Positions 1 to 10,969 of a DNA stretch of 64,000 bases are shown here, in pieces. Below the pieces are notes generated by a model. The model had not been told where the DNA came from. It did not search any database and saw only the letters and a program-made list of their open reading frames with translations. Every line of letters begins with the position of its first letter. The first letter of the stretch is position 1. The position numbers and the translations under genes are program-made. The stretch is from Neoceratodus forsteri (lineage: Eukaryota > Chordata > Ceratodontiformes > Ceratodontidae), in contig JADMNL010000028.1 in NCBI GenBank assembly GCA_016271365.2, positions 100,966,001 to 101,030,000 on the forward strand. Direction: 5' to 3'.

Positions 1-1065
1 GACTCAGTGCCATATGGAAGGCTGGGAAGGAAGTTAGTAGGCACAGGAGTGGGTGCAAAGCTGGTGAGATGGGTAGGAAACTGGCTGCAGGGAAGGCAAC
101 AGAGGGTGGTGGTGAGCTCTCACACCCAAGGGCAGTGACGAGCGGTGTTCCACAGGGCTCAGTGTTGGGACCAGTGTTGTTTGGGATATTCATTGCAGAC
201 ATATCATGGGACATCAAAGAGCAAGATCAGTCTGTTTGCTGATGATACCAAGGTAGGCGGGTGGTGGATGACCTAGGGGATGGCAGGGGTTGCAGGATGA
301 TCTGGCAAAGCTTGAAACCTGGTCAGACACCTGGCAACTGGGCTTTAATGCCAAAAGTACAAGGTGCTGCATTTTGGGATGAAGAACCCAAGGAGGAGTT
401 ACCAGCTAGGGGAGGCAGCTAGCCCAGACAGAGGAGGAGAAGGATCTGGTGTGCTCATTACAGGGTCAATGAACAACTCGGCACAATGTAGGAAGGCAGC
501 TGCAAAGGCCAACAAAATGCTGGGTTGTATTGCAAGGGGTATATCCTCGAGGAGAGAGGAGGTGATTCTGCCACTGTATAGGTCACTAGTTAGACCACAC
601 CTGGAGTACTGCGTGCAGTACTGGCGTCCGTATCTGAAGAGGGACATTAAGTTACTGGAGGGGGTGCAGCGCAGAGTGACAAAGATGATCAAGCGGCTGG
701 GGGACTTATCATACGAGAGGAGGTTGAAGGAGCTGAACATGTACTCACTGGAGGAGAGGAGAGACAGGGGTGACATGATTGAAACCTTTAAATACATGAA
801 AGGAATAAACAAGACGGGTACAGAGGGGCTGTTCAAAGTAAGGGAAGGGAGGGCCACCAGGGGCCATGATATGAGACTGGAGCGAGGAAGGTTCAGGAGG
901 GAGTTGAGGAGACTTTTTACAGAGAGGGTGGTGGCTGGGTGGAATGCGTTACCTGCAGAAGTGGTATGCAGTAGAACAGTGGACTGCTTCAAACGAGGAT
1001 GGGACAAGACAAGGGGGAGGGTTAATGAAGGGGAAGGGTGGAAGGGAGGGGCAGCTGCAGAATAA
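1..1065 (+). pseudogene. LINE1 reverse transcriptase, C-terminal half (broken)
   Basis: Before 360 the reading frame is interrupted, but palm remnants are visible, including an intact catalytic FADD box at 235-246 (LFADDTK). From 364 to the TAA at 1063-1065 one frame stays open. It reads as the thumb and C-terminal region typical of CR1-like LINEs: LEYCVQYW, VQRRVTKM, LEERRDRGDMIETFKYM, then a WNALPAEVV block. The copy is 5' truncated by the window edge and frameshifted, so it is non-functional. The FADD pair is the metal-binding aspartate motif of the family. Confidence 0.85.
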
Positions 1066-1141
1066 GGGGTGCTAGCTGCACATTCGAGCAGACTTGATAG
1101 ACCTCTAGGCCTTCATCTGCTGGCAAATTTCGTATGTTTGT
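1..1141 (+). mobile_element. LINE1: CR1-like non-LTR retrotransposon, 3' part
   Basis: A LINE fragment enters from the left edge and runs to a 3' tail near 1141 (TTCATCTGCTGGCAAATTTC then GTATGTTTG). The tail resembles that of the longer LINE5 copy near 55.2 kb. Its 3' end abuts the recombinase gene of DIRS element A, and the DIRS homology stops exactly there. This fits target-primed insertion of the LINE into A, with the rest of A lying left of the window. Clade assignment to CR1 rests on the C-terminal RT style and tail, and is inferred. Confidence 0.85.
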
Positions 1142-1500
1142 AAGACAAAGGCTCAAAGGGGGGTTGCATAAGCTGAGCAATGCAAACATTAAGATCCCAG
1201 GCAGGGGCAGGGTCCCTGAATGGAGGGTTGGTATGAAGTAATCCCTTAAAAAACTTGGAGAATACAGGATGAGCTGAAAGAGAAGAGGGCTTACCTGCTG
1301 AAATAAAAGCAGACACAGCTGCCAAATGCACTTTTAGGGCAGCTGGTCTCAGCCCCAAGGTATTTAAGTGGACCATATAATCCAGGACTGTGGGTAAATC
1401 AGCAGATTCTGGGGAAATATGCTTTCCAGAACACCATATGGAAAACCTTTCCATCTGGAATTATAAGTAGCCCTGGTGGAAGGTTTCCTAGAAGCCTTCA
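1142..1500 (-). pseudogene. A: tyrosine recombinase, N-terminal part only
   Basis: The minus-strand frame shows the SAM-like core-binding half of the DIRS recombinase: STRATYNSRWK, then ERFSIWCSGK, a YMVHLNTLGLRPAALKVHLA block and PPFEPLS. Homology stops after PPFEPLS, where other copies continue with ELKFLTWK and the catalytic Arg. The last residues in this frame come from the LINE1 tail. Catalytic Arg, HxxR and Tyr are all missing here, so the fragment is inactive. Confidence 0.9.
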
Positions 1501-1542
1501 GGATATCCATTACACCTTGGGAGAGGTGTAGATCAGCAAACT

Positions 1543-1900
1543 CTAAATCTTCAAGAGCCAGGCCTTGAGATTGAGAGATTTGAGGTTCGGGTACCAAACC
1601 CTCCCCTGAGCACAGGTTAACAGGTTGTGCTTCCTGGGAAGACACAGGGGAAGATGGACTGCTAAGGACAGTAGGAGTGGATACCAGGGCTGTCTGGCCC
1701 AATCTGAAGCACTCAGGATCACTTTGCAGGGTTGAGACCTGATTTTGACTAGCACTTTGAACAGGAGAGGGAAGGGAGGAAAAGCATACAGAAACTTCCC
1801 TTCCCAACTTAGGACTAAGGCATCCAGCGGGACTGAGCCCAACACTGGGGGCCTGCAGCAAAAAAGGGGAAGTTGGTGATTGGGACTGCAAAAAGATTTG
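1543..1900 (-). pseudogene. A: Dam-methyltransferase-like module
   Basis: The region between RT and recombinase reads NHQLPLFCC, VPLDALVLSWEGKFLYAF, PPFPLLFKVLVKIRS and DWARQPWYPLLL. DIRS elements are known to carry a domain related to phage Dam N6-adenine methyltransferases in this position. The AFPPFPL segment aligns with the NPPF/Y methyl-transfer motif, but the Asn/Asp is replaced by Phe. That change is common to the related copies here, so catalysis as a methylase is doubtful. The frame is continuous with the RT connection because RNase H is deleted. Confidence 0.6.
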
Positions 1901-1904
1901 GTTA

Positions 1905-2814
1905 GAGGGTCTTTCATTTGAGACCAAAAGGCTCTTAAATGGAACTGGATGTCGCTCATCTGAAATCTTGCTCCCTGCACTACTGCTGTAGAGGCAGCCA
2001 TGTGCCCTAGGAGCTGTAGAAAATGCCTTGCTGGTCGAGAGACCTGCAGGGTGAATGAGGAAGCCAGAGAGACCAGGGTCCTTGCCCTGTCCAAAGGAAG
2101 GAAGGCTCTGGCTTTCTGTGTTCAGCTCTGCGCCTATGAAGGTGAGGAGCTGTACAGGCTCTAGAACTGACTTTGAAAGATTGAGAAGGAAACCTAGAGA
2201 GGTGAGCAGTTGCTGAGTTATCTGCAGGTGTAACCTGACCTGGTCTGGGGACTGGCCTACTATGAGCCAATCGTCCAGGTAAGGGAAGATGGCAATTTTT
2301 TGCCTTCTTAGGGAAGCAACTGCTACTGCCAGGCATTTTGTGAATAACCTTGGAGCAGAGGTGAGGCCAAAGGGCATTGCTCTGAACTGGTAATGGCCTG
2401 AGGGCAGCTCGAACCTGAGGTACTTTCAATGGGAGCTTCTGATGAGAATATGGAAGTAGGCATCCTTGAGGTCCAGGGACGCTAGCCAATCCCTGGCCTT
2501 ACAGAGGTAGAATAATTCCCAGAGTCACCATTTTGAATTTTGGTTTTAAAAGGTGCTTGTTTAGGTATCTGAGATCCAGGATGGGCCGCCATTCTCCTGT
2601 CTTTTTTGGGGTAAGGAAGTATCTGGAGTACAATCCTTTGCCCTGGTGTAGGGGTGGAACCCTTTCCACAGCTCTGAGAGCCAGGAGGGAAGAGACCTCT
2701 GCCTCTAGGGCAAGTGCCTCTGGAGGATTTGCAGGTGGAAAGGATCTGGTTCTCATCTTTGGAAACTTTTTGGAGCTGAGAACCAGTCCCTGGCTTACTA
2801 CTTCCAAGACCCAC
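1905..2814 (-). pseudogene. A: DIRS reverse transcriptase
   Basis: Two or three frames together cover the RT. The N-terminal part at about 2499-2807 has GLYSRYFLTPKK, WRPILDLRYLNKHL and PKFKMVTL. The palm at about 2100-2377 has MPFGLTSAPRLFTKCLAV and an intact FPYLDDWLIVG (YLDD at about 2270-2281). The YLDD pair is the metal-binding motif. At least one frameshift lies near 2380-2490, so no single protein spans the domain. Confidence 0.9.
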
Positions 2815-2824
2815 TTGTCTGATG

Positions 2825-4465
2825 TCAGAGACTGCCAGTCCTGGACAAAGTAAGCCAGCCTGCCCCTACAGGTAGGTGAGAATCGGCCCTGGCAACCCCA
2901 TCAGGGTGCCTACTTGGCAGGGGCTTTGGGCTGAGGGGTGGAAGCAGGTCTGCTTGCCCGCTCCTGCCTCTCCCTCTAAAGAACCCCCTCTGGGCATAAG
3001 TAGAAGAGGAGGCCTGGCTTGGAAAAAGGCCTATGAAAAGGCCTGCCCTGCCCCTGGGAAGCTGCCTTGAGGAGTGGCCTGCCTTTCCTGGCCTGTGCAC
3101 CCTATAAGTGGTCCTATACTCATCCATTTTTTTCATGTAATTCTCTGTCTGCTCCCAAACAGAGAATTACCCACAACAGGAAAATCCATGGCTTTAGTCT
3201 GGGTATCCTAGACAGACAAGTACATCTGAGCCAAGCCATTCTGCGTAAGTGCCACAGATGTAGCCATGACTCTTGATGACACATCATTAGAGTCCACTGC
3301 AGCATGGAACTGCACCTTGGATGCCTCAATACCATCAGCAGCCACCTGCTCCAGCTCCTTGGCAGTGCTGGCCAGGGACCTGTTTTGCTAGAGCCATAAC
3401 AGTGTCCCATCTGGATTTCTGATATCTGCAACATAAGCCATATAATTTGCCTGTCTGAGTCCCAAGGATGCTGCCATGTACTGTTTCTTTGCCATGGCAT
3501 CAATCCTCCTGGAGTCCTTGTCCAGGGGTGTGGTCAAGGAATATTTGCCTTGTCACAGGCTGCAGCCTGCACTACCCCAACATGGCTGCATTGTTGTGAA
3601 AGGAACTCCGTATCAGAGCCTGACAATGTGTACCTCTTGTCCATTTTCTTATCCACAGGAGGTATAGTGTGAGGAGTTTTTAAAATTTTAAATGTCTGTT
3701 TCCCAAAAGATTTACGCAAGGGAATAGACAGTCTCCTAGACTCTGGGATATCCATCATTTCCACATAGTCAGGCTCCTCCTGATCATCCACAGCTCACTT
3801 TTTTATAAAACATAAAATGAGAAGTGGACTCAGAAATCCTAGGAGGAGACACTCCTGAAGGTCTGTCTGGGGAGATGTCCGGTTCAATGGGCACATCCAG
3901 ACTTTCAAATCCATGTTCACTCTCCTCATACTCCTCTTCCCCCTCCTCCGGTTCATAATATTCCTCTAAATCATAATCCTGAACCGGTGGAACCGGCCGA
4001 ACCGGGCGCTTACCTGAAGGTGCTGGTTCTGTCGGAACCAGGGAAAGCGACTGGACAATTTTAATCGCTTTGGCTATTTCTTCAGCGGTTGGAGAGGAAA
4101 GTTTTGGCTCCACACCAGCTGATTTCCTAATCCTTTGCTGGAACCGACTCCTGGAGTCAGTTCTCCTTTGCCGAGGAAGTCTAGCCTGGTCAGAGGAGCA
4201 CTCCTTCTGGTTCGGTTGGAACCAAACCGGGCTGGCCATCCGGTTCAGCGGACTTCTTGGCCTCCCTTTCCCTGAGCCTACCAACTCTCTTTTCCAGGGT
4301 AGCTGCAGGAAAACTTTTACAAATTTGGCAGTCTGCACTGAGGTGGTCAAACCCCAGACAATAAACACAGGTGGTGTGGGGGTCAGCCTTGGCAAAGACT
4401 TCCCCACACACACTGCATTGTTGAAACCCAGTGGGCCCGGATTTTCTTTTGGGTTTCTCAGACAT
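2825..4465 (-). pseudogene. A: DIRS ORF1 (gag-like)
   Basis: The start is at 4465 (MSEKPKRK). It is followed by a Cys/His cluster (FQQCSVCGEVF, HTTCVYCLGFDHL, DCQIC), a basic linker, an acidic stretch (EEGEEEYEESE), PIEPDISPDRPSGVSPP, DEPDYVEMMDIPES in related copies, and near the end a MKKMDEYRTTY block with an Arg/Gly-rich tail. This order matches the ORF1 of copies C-F. It presumably forms the nucleoprotein particle. Several frameshifts (near 3120, 3500 and 3790) split it into at least four frames. Confidence 0.85.
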
Positions 4466-4852
4466 AGTGCCAGTCCTAACCAAACTTACCCGTTTATGGC
4501 AATCCACCAGGCAAGACCCTCTTATCGGTTCCCAACCGTGTCACGGGTAATGGAAAACCGTAATAAAAACTTTTTAGAACCGATAAGAACCGGTAACCAC
4601 ACTCTAAATCACAGATTAAGATACTTTAAAATAACCTGATCGGTTCAAACCGAACCGATAAACCGTTTATAAGTTCCACACAGAACAGAAATAATGTAAA
4701 CCTATCTAGTACTCACAAATACCACAGGCAGAGCTTGAACCGACCGGTTGCGGTTTAAATTCGGTCGAAAACCGAGAAAAACAATACTTTAACCGACAAA
4801 ATTAACTGAGCAGAAGGAGAAATCTCCGGAACGACTGTTCAGTGAGGCGGAG

Positions 4853-5021
4853 TAAAGAATCTGACGGTTTGAGTTTGAAGAGCAGACAGACAGAGTTTCA
4901 ACCGAGCTTGAGCTCAGCGTTCCATGCCTGGCATGGAAAGTTAACTCTTCCACCTCCGGAGCAGTTCAAAGGTTGGGACTCACTGCATATGTCATAATAT
5001 AGCAAGACTTCATGTTGTTTG
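4853..5021 (-). repeat. A: 5' terminal inverted repeat
   Basis: This matches the right-hand terminal repeats of C, D and E: TAAAGAATCTGACGGTTT at the inner end, then a hairpin at 4920-4938 (TTCCATGCC, T, GGCATGGAA), GTTAACTC, CTCCGGAGCAGTTC, and the outer GTCATAATATAGCAAGACTT through GTTTG. The flanking LINE2 sequence begins at once. The AAG core seen at other copies is AAA here. Confidence 0.88.
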
Positions 5022-5524
5022 AAAATAAGGATATTTGCCCAAAAGTAGTCTTAAAAAATTGTATTTTAAATGTATAATTGTGCTGGGACCTAGTAAACAA
5101 CTCATTAACTAATCTAGGAAACATTAAAGGAATAGAATAAGGAAAAAAATTACATTTAACTTTAAATAAAAAAATGCCCATCTTATAAAGTACTCGATTT
5201 TCAAAAGATAAGGAAGATGACTGATTGTACAGATCAGAGCAATGGGTTCGAAAGGGTAAGTTTAGCCAAAACCTCAGAGCTGAATGGTAAATTACTTTAA
5301 GAGGACTCAAAACATTAGTACATGAGAATGTATAAATCAGTATGCCATAATCGAGTATGGAGAACAGAAAGCTATGAACTAAGAGCTTTCTGGATTCCAA
5401 AGTCAAAAAAGATTTAACTCCATAAGGCATACCCAACCTCTCTGATGAAGGATTTTCCTAAGATTCTGAATGTGAGGTTCAAAAGAAAAATATGTGTCCA
5501 ACGTAATACCTAAGTATTTAAAAA
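5022..5524 (-). mobile_element. LINE2: non-LTR retrotransposon RT fragment
   Basis: The minus-strand frame reads FKYLGITLDTYFSFEPHI, SRKLLVHSFLFSILDYGI, YHSALRFWLNLPFRTH and SFENRVLYKMG. This is the RT thumb region of a LINE related to LINE6 at 48-49.8 kb, which has FKYLGVWLDHRLTF and FLSILDYADF at the same positions. The 5' end is truncated at FKYLG and joined to the recombinase stop codon of element B. Element A interrupts it on the other side. Both facts suggest LINE2 inserted into B, and A later into LINE2. Confidence 0.8.
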
Positions 5525-6490
5525 CTACTTAGGAAATAGTCTCTGCAATACTGCTGTGCCAAACCTGGCATCACTCCTGGCCTGGGTGTCCAGGTAGTAG
5601 TGCTTAGTGAAAGTATGAACAATTTTCCAGGTAGCTGCTTTGCACATTTCAAGCAGAGGGATGTCCCTTGCAGCTGCTATGGAAGCAGCTGTACCCCTAG
5701 TGGAGTGGGCCCTCAAGCCCACTGGTGACTCCTTACCCAGTTTTCCATAGCAAGACTGAATGCAGGTCACAATCCACCGTGCAATGGTCCTCCTCTTTGT
5801 GGCTGGCTTACCCTTTCCCACTTCTCCACAGGTGAGGAGCAGCTGAGTACGCTCATTCCTATGGCCTTTTGTTTCATCCAAATAGTAACTGATAGCCCTT
5901 TTGACATCTAGGCTATGCAGCCTGCATTCTCCTGAACTAGAATGTTCAGTAAAGAAAACAGGCAATGTGATGGACTGATTCAAATGAAGTTCTGAAACTA
6001 CCTTAGGGAGGAATTTCCTATTTGTCTTGAGGATGTTATCCCTGTGGACTGCAATGTAGTTAGGCTTCACAGACAAGGCCTGTAGCTCACTTATCCTTCT
6101 TGCTCAAGTGACAGCCACCAAAGAGAGTTTTCCACGTCAAATACTTGAGTTCTGCTGAGGATATGGGTTCAAGGGGGGGGCGGCATCAACTGTGCTATGC
6201 AGATGTTCAGGTCCCAAGAAGGGGTAGGCTCCCTGTGTGGAGGGTGCAGATGGAGCAACCCCTTAAATTATTAAAAATAGCATTAGAAGCTAGGGAAGGG
6301 CCCCTTCCTGCTGCAAGGTAGGCAGAAACAGCTGCCAAATGCACCTTCAGGGTAGAAGACCGAAGGCCCAATGAATGAAGATGTGCCAAATAATCCAACA
6401 GGACTGCTAAGCCAGCCTCCTGTGGATCAGTGTCTCTTTGGAAACACCTGATATGAGAATCTTTTCCACTTGGAAGTGTAAGTCTTCCTA
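5525..6490 (-). pseudogene. B: tyrosine recombinase
   Basis: The C-terminal catalytic half (5525-6076) is the best preserved in the window. It has FLPKVVSELHLNQS, HSLDVKRAISYYLDE, the HxxR box in LRAHSTRGTAAS, and HTFTKHYYLD with the presumed nucleophile Tyr, ending in RLFPK and a TAG stop. The first catalytic Arg lies in ARRISELQA near 6080-6100, preceded by an in-frame TGA. The N-terminal half (about 6207-6490) has KTYTSKWKRFSY and MDYLAHLHSLGLRSSTLKVH. These residues match the Arg, His-x-x-Arg, Tyr set of the family. The frame is broken, so it is a pseudogene. Confidence 0.9.
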
Positions 6491-6519
6491 GTGGAGGGTT
6501 TCCTGGAGACCCTTAAAAT

Positions 6520-6890
6520 GTCCAAGCCCCCCTCAAAGAGATGCAAGCCTGCATACTCTAAGTCCTCAAGAGCCAGGCTTTGAGCCTGAGGGATGAGGTT
6601 GGGGTACAGGATCCTTCCCTGGGAGAAGGTCAGCAAGTTATGTCTCCTGGGGAGGCAAACTGGGTTGGATGATGACAGGGTCAGCAGCACTAAGTACCAT
6701 GGTGGTCTAGCCCAATCTGGGGCCATCAGGATCACTGTTGCTGGCTGGCACCTAAGTTTGATCAGAACGCTGGGTTTCAGAGGAAATGGAGAGAAGGCAT
6801 ACAGGAATTTGCCTGTCCAGTACAGTAACAGTGCATCTAGAGGCACCGAGTCCAGTGCTGGGTGCCTGCAACAGAACTGAGGCAACTGAT
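6520..6890 (-). pseudogene. B: Dam-methyltransferase-like module
   Basis: The frame reads MPQFCCRHPALDSVPLDALL, YWTGKFLYAFSPFPLKPSVL and MAPDWARPPWYLVLLTL, and runs on into the recombinase N-terminus. The methyl-transfer-like motif is AFSPF here, where A, C and E have AFPPF. This is the same inter-domain module as in A, C, D, E and G. Confidence 0.6.
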
Positions 6891-6965
6891 GATTGTCTGG
6901 GGCTGCAAAGAGGTCTCTATCTGGAGTGCCTCATCTCCTGAACACTGTTTGTAGAACCTGTCTGT

Positions 6966-8638
6966 TCAGAGACCATTTGTGGTGGCTCTGGTCGATTCTG
7001 CTGCGAGCATCCACCAGGACATTACCCTTCCTGGCAAGTGTACTGCAGAGAAGGAAACCCTGAGGGAGTAGGCCAGGCTCCAAATCTTCATGGCCTCTCT
7101 GCACAGAACAAAGGACCTTGTTTGTTTATGTAATACATGGTAGTGGTGTTGTCTGTTCTGACCTGCACCACTTTCCCTTGTACCACTGTAACAAATGACT
7201 GGAGTACCAGAAGTACTGCTCTGCACTCCAGCAAGTTTATGTGCAGGAGTGACTCCTGCTTGAGCCATGTACCGTGTGTAGTGTGCTCTCCTAAGTGGGC
7301 TCCCCACCCTAGGAGGGAGTGAGGGAGGCATTTGTAGTTAACCACAGTCGGAGACTGTTGCAGGAATGGGAAACCCACTCTGAGGTTGTCCCTGTCCTGC
7401 CACCACAGCAGGGCCTGTAGCAGAGTGGCTGTCACCGGTACCATCTTGGAAAAAGAATCCCTTCTCTGAGACCAGAAGGACCTAAGGTGGAATTGAATGT
7501 CTCTCAATTGAAACCTGGCCCCTGGGACGACTGCTGCTGAAGCAGCCATATGGCCCAGCAACTGAAGAAAGTGCCTTGCTGGTTGAGGGATATGCAGGCG
7601 AAAAGAGATAGCTAGCAGGACCAGGCTGTCCACCCTTCCTGGTGGCAGGATGGCCTTTGCTTGAACTGTATCCAGTTCTGCTCCTACGATGTCCAAGAGC
7701 TGAACCGGTTTCAGGACTGATTTCTTGTAGTTTACCAAGAACCCTAGAGACTGCAGGGTGTCCTGTGTGAGCACTAAGGCTTCCTCTACCTGCTGAGGGG
7801 AGTGCCCCACGACTAGCCAGTCATCCAGGTAGGGAAAAACAGTGACTCCTAACCTTCTCAGGTGTGCCACGACTACTGCTAGGCACTTTGTTAAGGCCCT
7901 TGCAGCTGAGGTCAGACCAAAGGGCAGGGCCCTGAACTGGTAATGGCCTGATGGTAACTCGAATCTAAGATACTTTCTGTGAGAGTGTCTGATGGGGATG
8001 TGAAGGTAGGCATCCTTGACTAGGGATGCCAACTAGTTCCCCTGTCTGAGAGTGGAAAGGATCATAGCCAGAGTGACCATCTTGAATTTTGGTTTTGTCA
8101 TGTGCTTGTTTAGGTATCTTAGATCAAGAATGGGCCGCCACTCCCCATTTTTCTTCAAGGTTAGAAAGTACCTTGAATACAGCCCTTTTCCCCTGTGAGG
8201 GTAGGGAGCATGTTCCACTGCTTTGTCTTGCAGTAAAGTGGATACCTCTGCATCCAGTAGTGTTGTTTCTGGATTGGTGGCAGGTTTGAATGACCTTGCT
8301 CTTGTTTTTGGAAAGGACTTGAAAGTTAGAGCAAGGTCCTGACTCATTACTTCCAGGACCCACTTGCCTATGGTAATGGCTTGCCAAGCCTGGAAGTAAT
8401 AAGCCAGCCTGCCCCCTACTGGCGTTGGGGAAGGAGCCCTGGCAATAACCTCAGGGGGTCTGCTTGGCAGGGGTCTTGGGCTGGGGCCAGCACCCCTTCT
8501 GCCTCTACACCTGAAGTAGTCTCGTTGCTGCTGGTAAGCAGGGAAGGCCTGGTAGAAAGGTCTCTGGGTAAGGCCTGCCCCTGCCTCCACTACCATGTTG
8601 CTTCTGTGGAGTGGCAGCCCTCTCCATGGCTGCAACAC
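6966..8638 (-). pseudogene. B: reverse transcriptase and RNase H
   Basis: The RT starts near 8638 with PLPSRPPEVIARAPSPTPVG, KKNGEWRPILDLRYLNKH and KFKMVTLAM. It shifts frame at about 8033 and continues with KDAYLHIPIRHSHRKYL, ALPFGLTSAARALTKCLAV and an intact FPYLDDWLVVG at 7820-7831. RNase H follows: LLGWGAHLGEHTTHG, LLHINLLECRAVLLVLQ, VRTDNTTTMYYINKQG, then a shift. The first RNase H Asp (TTDAS in sister copies) is altered to KCLPHS, so RNase H is probably dead. The long open frame of 314 codons suggests modest age. Confidence 0.9.
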
Positions 8639-8639
8639 T

Positions 8640-10101
8640 TCTATAAGCCACCCTGTACTCCTCTATTTTCTTCATGTAAGCCTCTGTCTGTTTCCCAAAG
8701 AGAGTTCTGTACCAGGGGAAAATCCAGGGCTTTTGCTTGGGTATCCTGGGAAAGGTTTGTGCATCTAAGCCAGGCAAACCTCCGCAAGGAAACTGCAGTG
8801 GCCATAACTCTTGAGGCACTGTCATTTGCATCCACAGCTATATGACACTGGTATTTGGCCAATTCTTGGCAGCCTCCTCCAAATCTGTTGCCAGCTGAGG
8901 AGCAGCAGTCTTAGCCAATTCCCTTACGGACTCCCATAAGGACTTCTGGTACCAAGACACACAGACTATATACGAGGCCTGCCTGAGGGCTAGGGAAGCC
9001 ACCAGGTACTCTTTTTTGGCCATGGAGTCAATCTTCATTGAATCCTAGTCAGGAGGATGAGAGGCCAGAGGAATGCCTGCTTTTTTTTTTTTTTACAGGC
9101 TGCAGCTTGGATCACCCCTTCATGGTTGCCATGGTTAACTAAAAAGTCAGTACCCTTGCCAGCTGGCAAATACCTCATGTCCATCTTTTTATCAACTGGA
9201 GGGATGGAAGTAGGGATTTGCAAAATTTCCATGGTCTGCCTCTTCAGAGGCTTGTGGATGGGTATCATGAGTCTCTTGGTAGCAGGCACATCCATCATTT
9301 CTACATAGTCAGGCTCCTCTTCCTCTTCAGGGGCCTCCTGGACAGGCAGCACCAGGGTCTCTGCCACCCTTTTCATTAAGGCATAGTGAGAAGAGGGGTC
9401 CCCAGAGGAGCGAGGAGGGGAGCAGACTCTTGGTGGTATGGGGAAACGTTTGGCTTGATAGGCTCATCGAAGTTTTCTTCTTCTTCATCCTCTTCATCCT
9501 CCTCCTCCTCCTCCTCCCACTCATAGTATGCCTCTCGGTCATAAGAACTGGAGGGAACCAAGGTACCAGGTGTTTGAACTGCGGCATGAGGTAGTGGACG
9601 CTGAACAGGTTCACCTGAACCAGACTGCAATGACTGAATGATGCGAATTGCATTCACTATTTCCACAGCGGCTGGAACCACAACCGTTTGTTTCTGCGGT
9701 TCCGAACCGGCGCTCTTTCTCTTTTTCTTTGCAGAAGTCATTTCAAGGGCAGTCTCTGCACTTCTTTTGGTCGAGGTCTCGCCCTGGTCAAAGGGCACCC
9801 CCTCCAGTTCCACTGGTTTATCTTTTGGTGCAGAACCGGACCGTCCATCTGTGTCAGCAGATTTTTCAGCCATACTTTCTCTCAGTCTATTTAGATGCCT
9901 GTCAAACGTAGACTGGGGAAAGTTTTTACAGATCTCACAATCTGCTTGAAGGTGGTCAAACCCCAGACAAAACACGCAAACAAGGTGTGGATCAGCCTTG
10001 GCAAATGGTTCTCCACACTCAGTACAATGCTGAAACCCAGAGAGACCTTTTTTTTTTTTTTTTTCTCTTTGGTTTCTGTGACATAACCCCACAAAACACA
10101 A
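8640..10101 (-). pseudogene. B: DIRS ORF1 (gag-like)
   Basis: The N-terminal frame (9376-10101) has a lysine run followed by FQHCTECGEPFAK, HLVCVFCLGFDHL and DCEICKNF (Cys/His cluster). It then has a Ser/Lys-rich linker, a long glutamate run at about residues 195-212, and DEPIKPNVSPYHQE. Later frames show EEPDYVEMMDVPATKRL, KKMDMRYLPAG and the EAYMKKIEEYRVAYRS block. The lysine run is encoded by an A/T homopolymer (10050-10066), which looks like slippage. The natural start is uncertain because the tract lies at the usual MSEKP position. Confidence 0.82.
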
Positions 10102-10512
10102 ATAAATTAATACTGTTGTACAGGTGGTGGTTAAGCCTGGATAAGCACTTCAGAGATAAAGTATAGGTTTAAGCCCGGGTCAGCGACCAGGTGAAAAAAC
10201 AAGTAAAATACTCATTTTCTTAAACCAAGACTAGAACCGGACCCAAATACACAAATAGAAACACCTTAAAATAAAACTTTACCTCAAAAAAGTAAATAAA
10301 TGTCTTCAGTTTCCTTCTGCTGGCGAGTAAGCGTTCCGAAACCGAAAAACTTACCGAAATGAAGTAAACCTAGACTAGACTAACCTGTAACCGAAGGACA
10401 GAGGTTTGAAAATAAAATTTAAATAAACGGTAGTTTGAAAAACCGACGAATTTTACTTCAACTGACAGAAGCGAAGTAGAAATCTCCGAGGCAACTTCTT
10501 AGGCAGGTGGAG

Positions 10513-10686
10513 TAAAGAATCTGGTAGCTACGTAGAATGTACCGAGGACAGTGGTTTGAAAACCGAGCTCAAGCCTATTGAACATTCCACTATTAGCATA
10601 TAGGCTTTTAACTCTTATCACCAGGGCAGTTCAACTAGAAGAGCTAACTGCACAAGTCAGAATACAGTAAGACTTCCTGGGGTTTG
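10513..10686 (-). repeat. B: 5' terminal inverted repeat
   Basis: The inner end is TAAAGAATCTGGTAG, followed by a poor hairpin region (CCTAT to ATAGG around 10577-10605), CAGGGCAGTTC, and the outer CAGAATACAGTAAGACTTCC through GTTTG. It is more diverged than its counterparts in C-E. No partner repeat is left for B in the window. Confidence 0.75.
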
Positions 10687-10689
10687 AAA

Positions 10690-10969
10690 GAAGACAGCAC
10701 AGCACACTAAAGGAGAACTCTTATAAAATAAACCCATCAATTCTGACCAGTCCAAATTGTTACTTATACATTTCCTCCCCTCCACTGGCACTCATCTCAC
10801 CCTCTTGAGGCTGGGGCAACCATCCAGCTGCATCAATTACTAACCCATTATCAGCTAAACTTCCATGCCCCCCCCCCCCCAACGAAAGTACAATCTGGTG
10901 GGTGGTGGGGCCTGTGTATGGAATCTGAGTAATGGCGTTGGGGGTGGGGGGGGGCTCCAGCCATCCACT
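10690..10969. other. unassigned spacer
   Basis: About 280 bases lie between element B and LINE4. The stretch has C-rich and G-rich runs (10870-10880, 10944-10953) and no reading frame or repeat that I recognise. It may be what is left of the DNA into which B inserted. Confidence 0.4.

Larger units (their letters stand above)
1142..5021 (-). mobile_element. DIRS element A, 3' end missing
   Basis: This DIRS-type tyrosine-recombinase retrotransposon reads right to left: terminal repeat (4853-5021), gag, RT, Dam-like module, start of recombinase. The right end finishes in GTTTG inside LINE2. The left end is cut by LINE1 in the middle of the recombinase, so the second terminal repeat and ICR are not in the window. 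The RNase H domain is absent, because connection-domain sequence joins directly to the Dam-like module near 1895-1912. The copy belongs to the same subfamily as C and E (terminal motif TATTATGAC or its equivalent). Confidence 0.93.
5525..10686 (-). mobile_element. DIRS element B, 3' terminal repeat lost
   Basis: This copy keeps gag, RT, RNase H, the Dam-like module and recombinase, and a right terminal repeat ending in GTTTG at 10682-10686. On the left it stops right at the recombinase stop codon (5525-5527), where LINE2 begins. The ICR and second repeat are therefore absent or displaced. It is the most divergent of copies A-F at protein level and carries the CAGAATACAG terminal variant shared with D and F rather than the TATTATGAC type. 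Confidence 0.93.
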
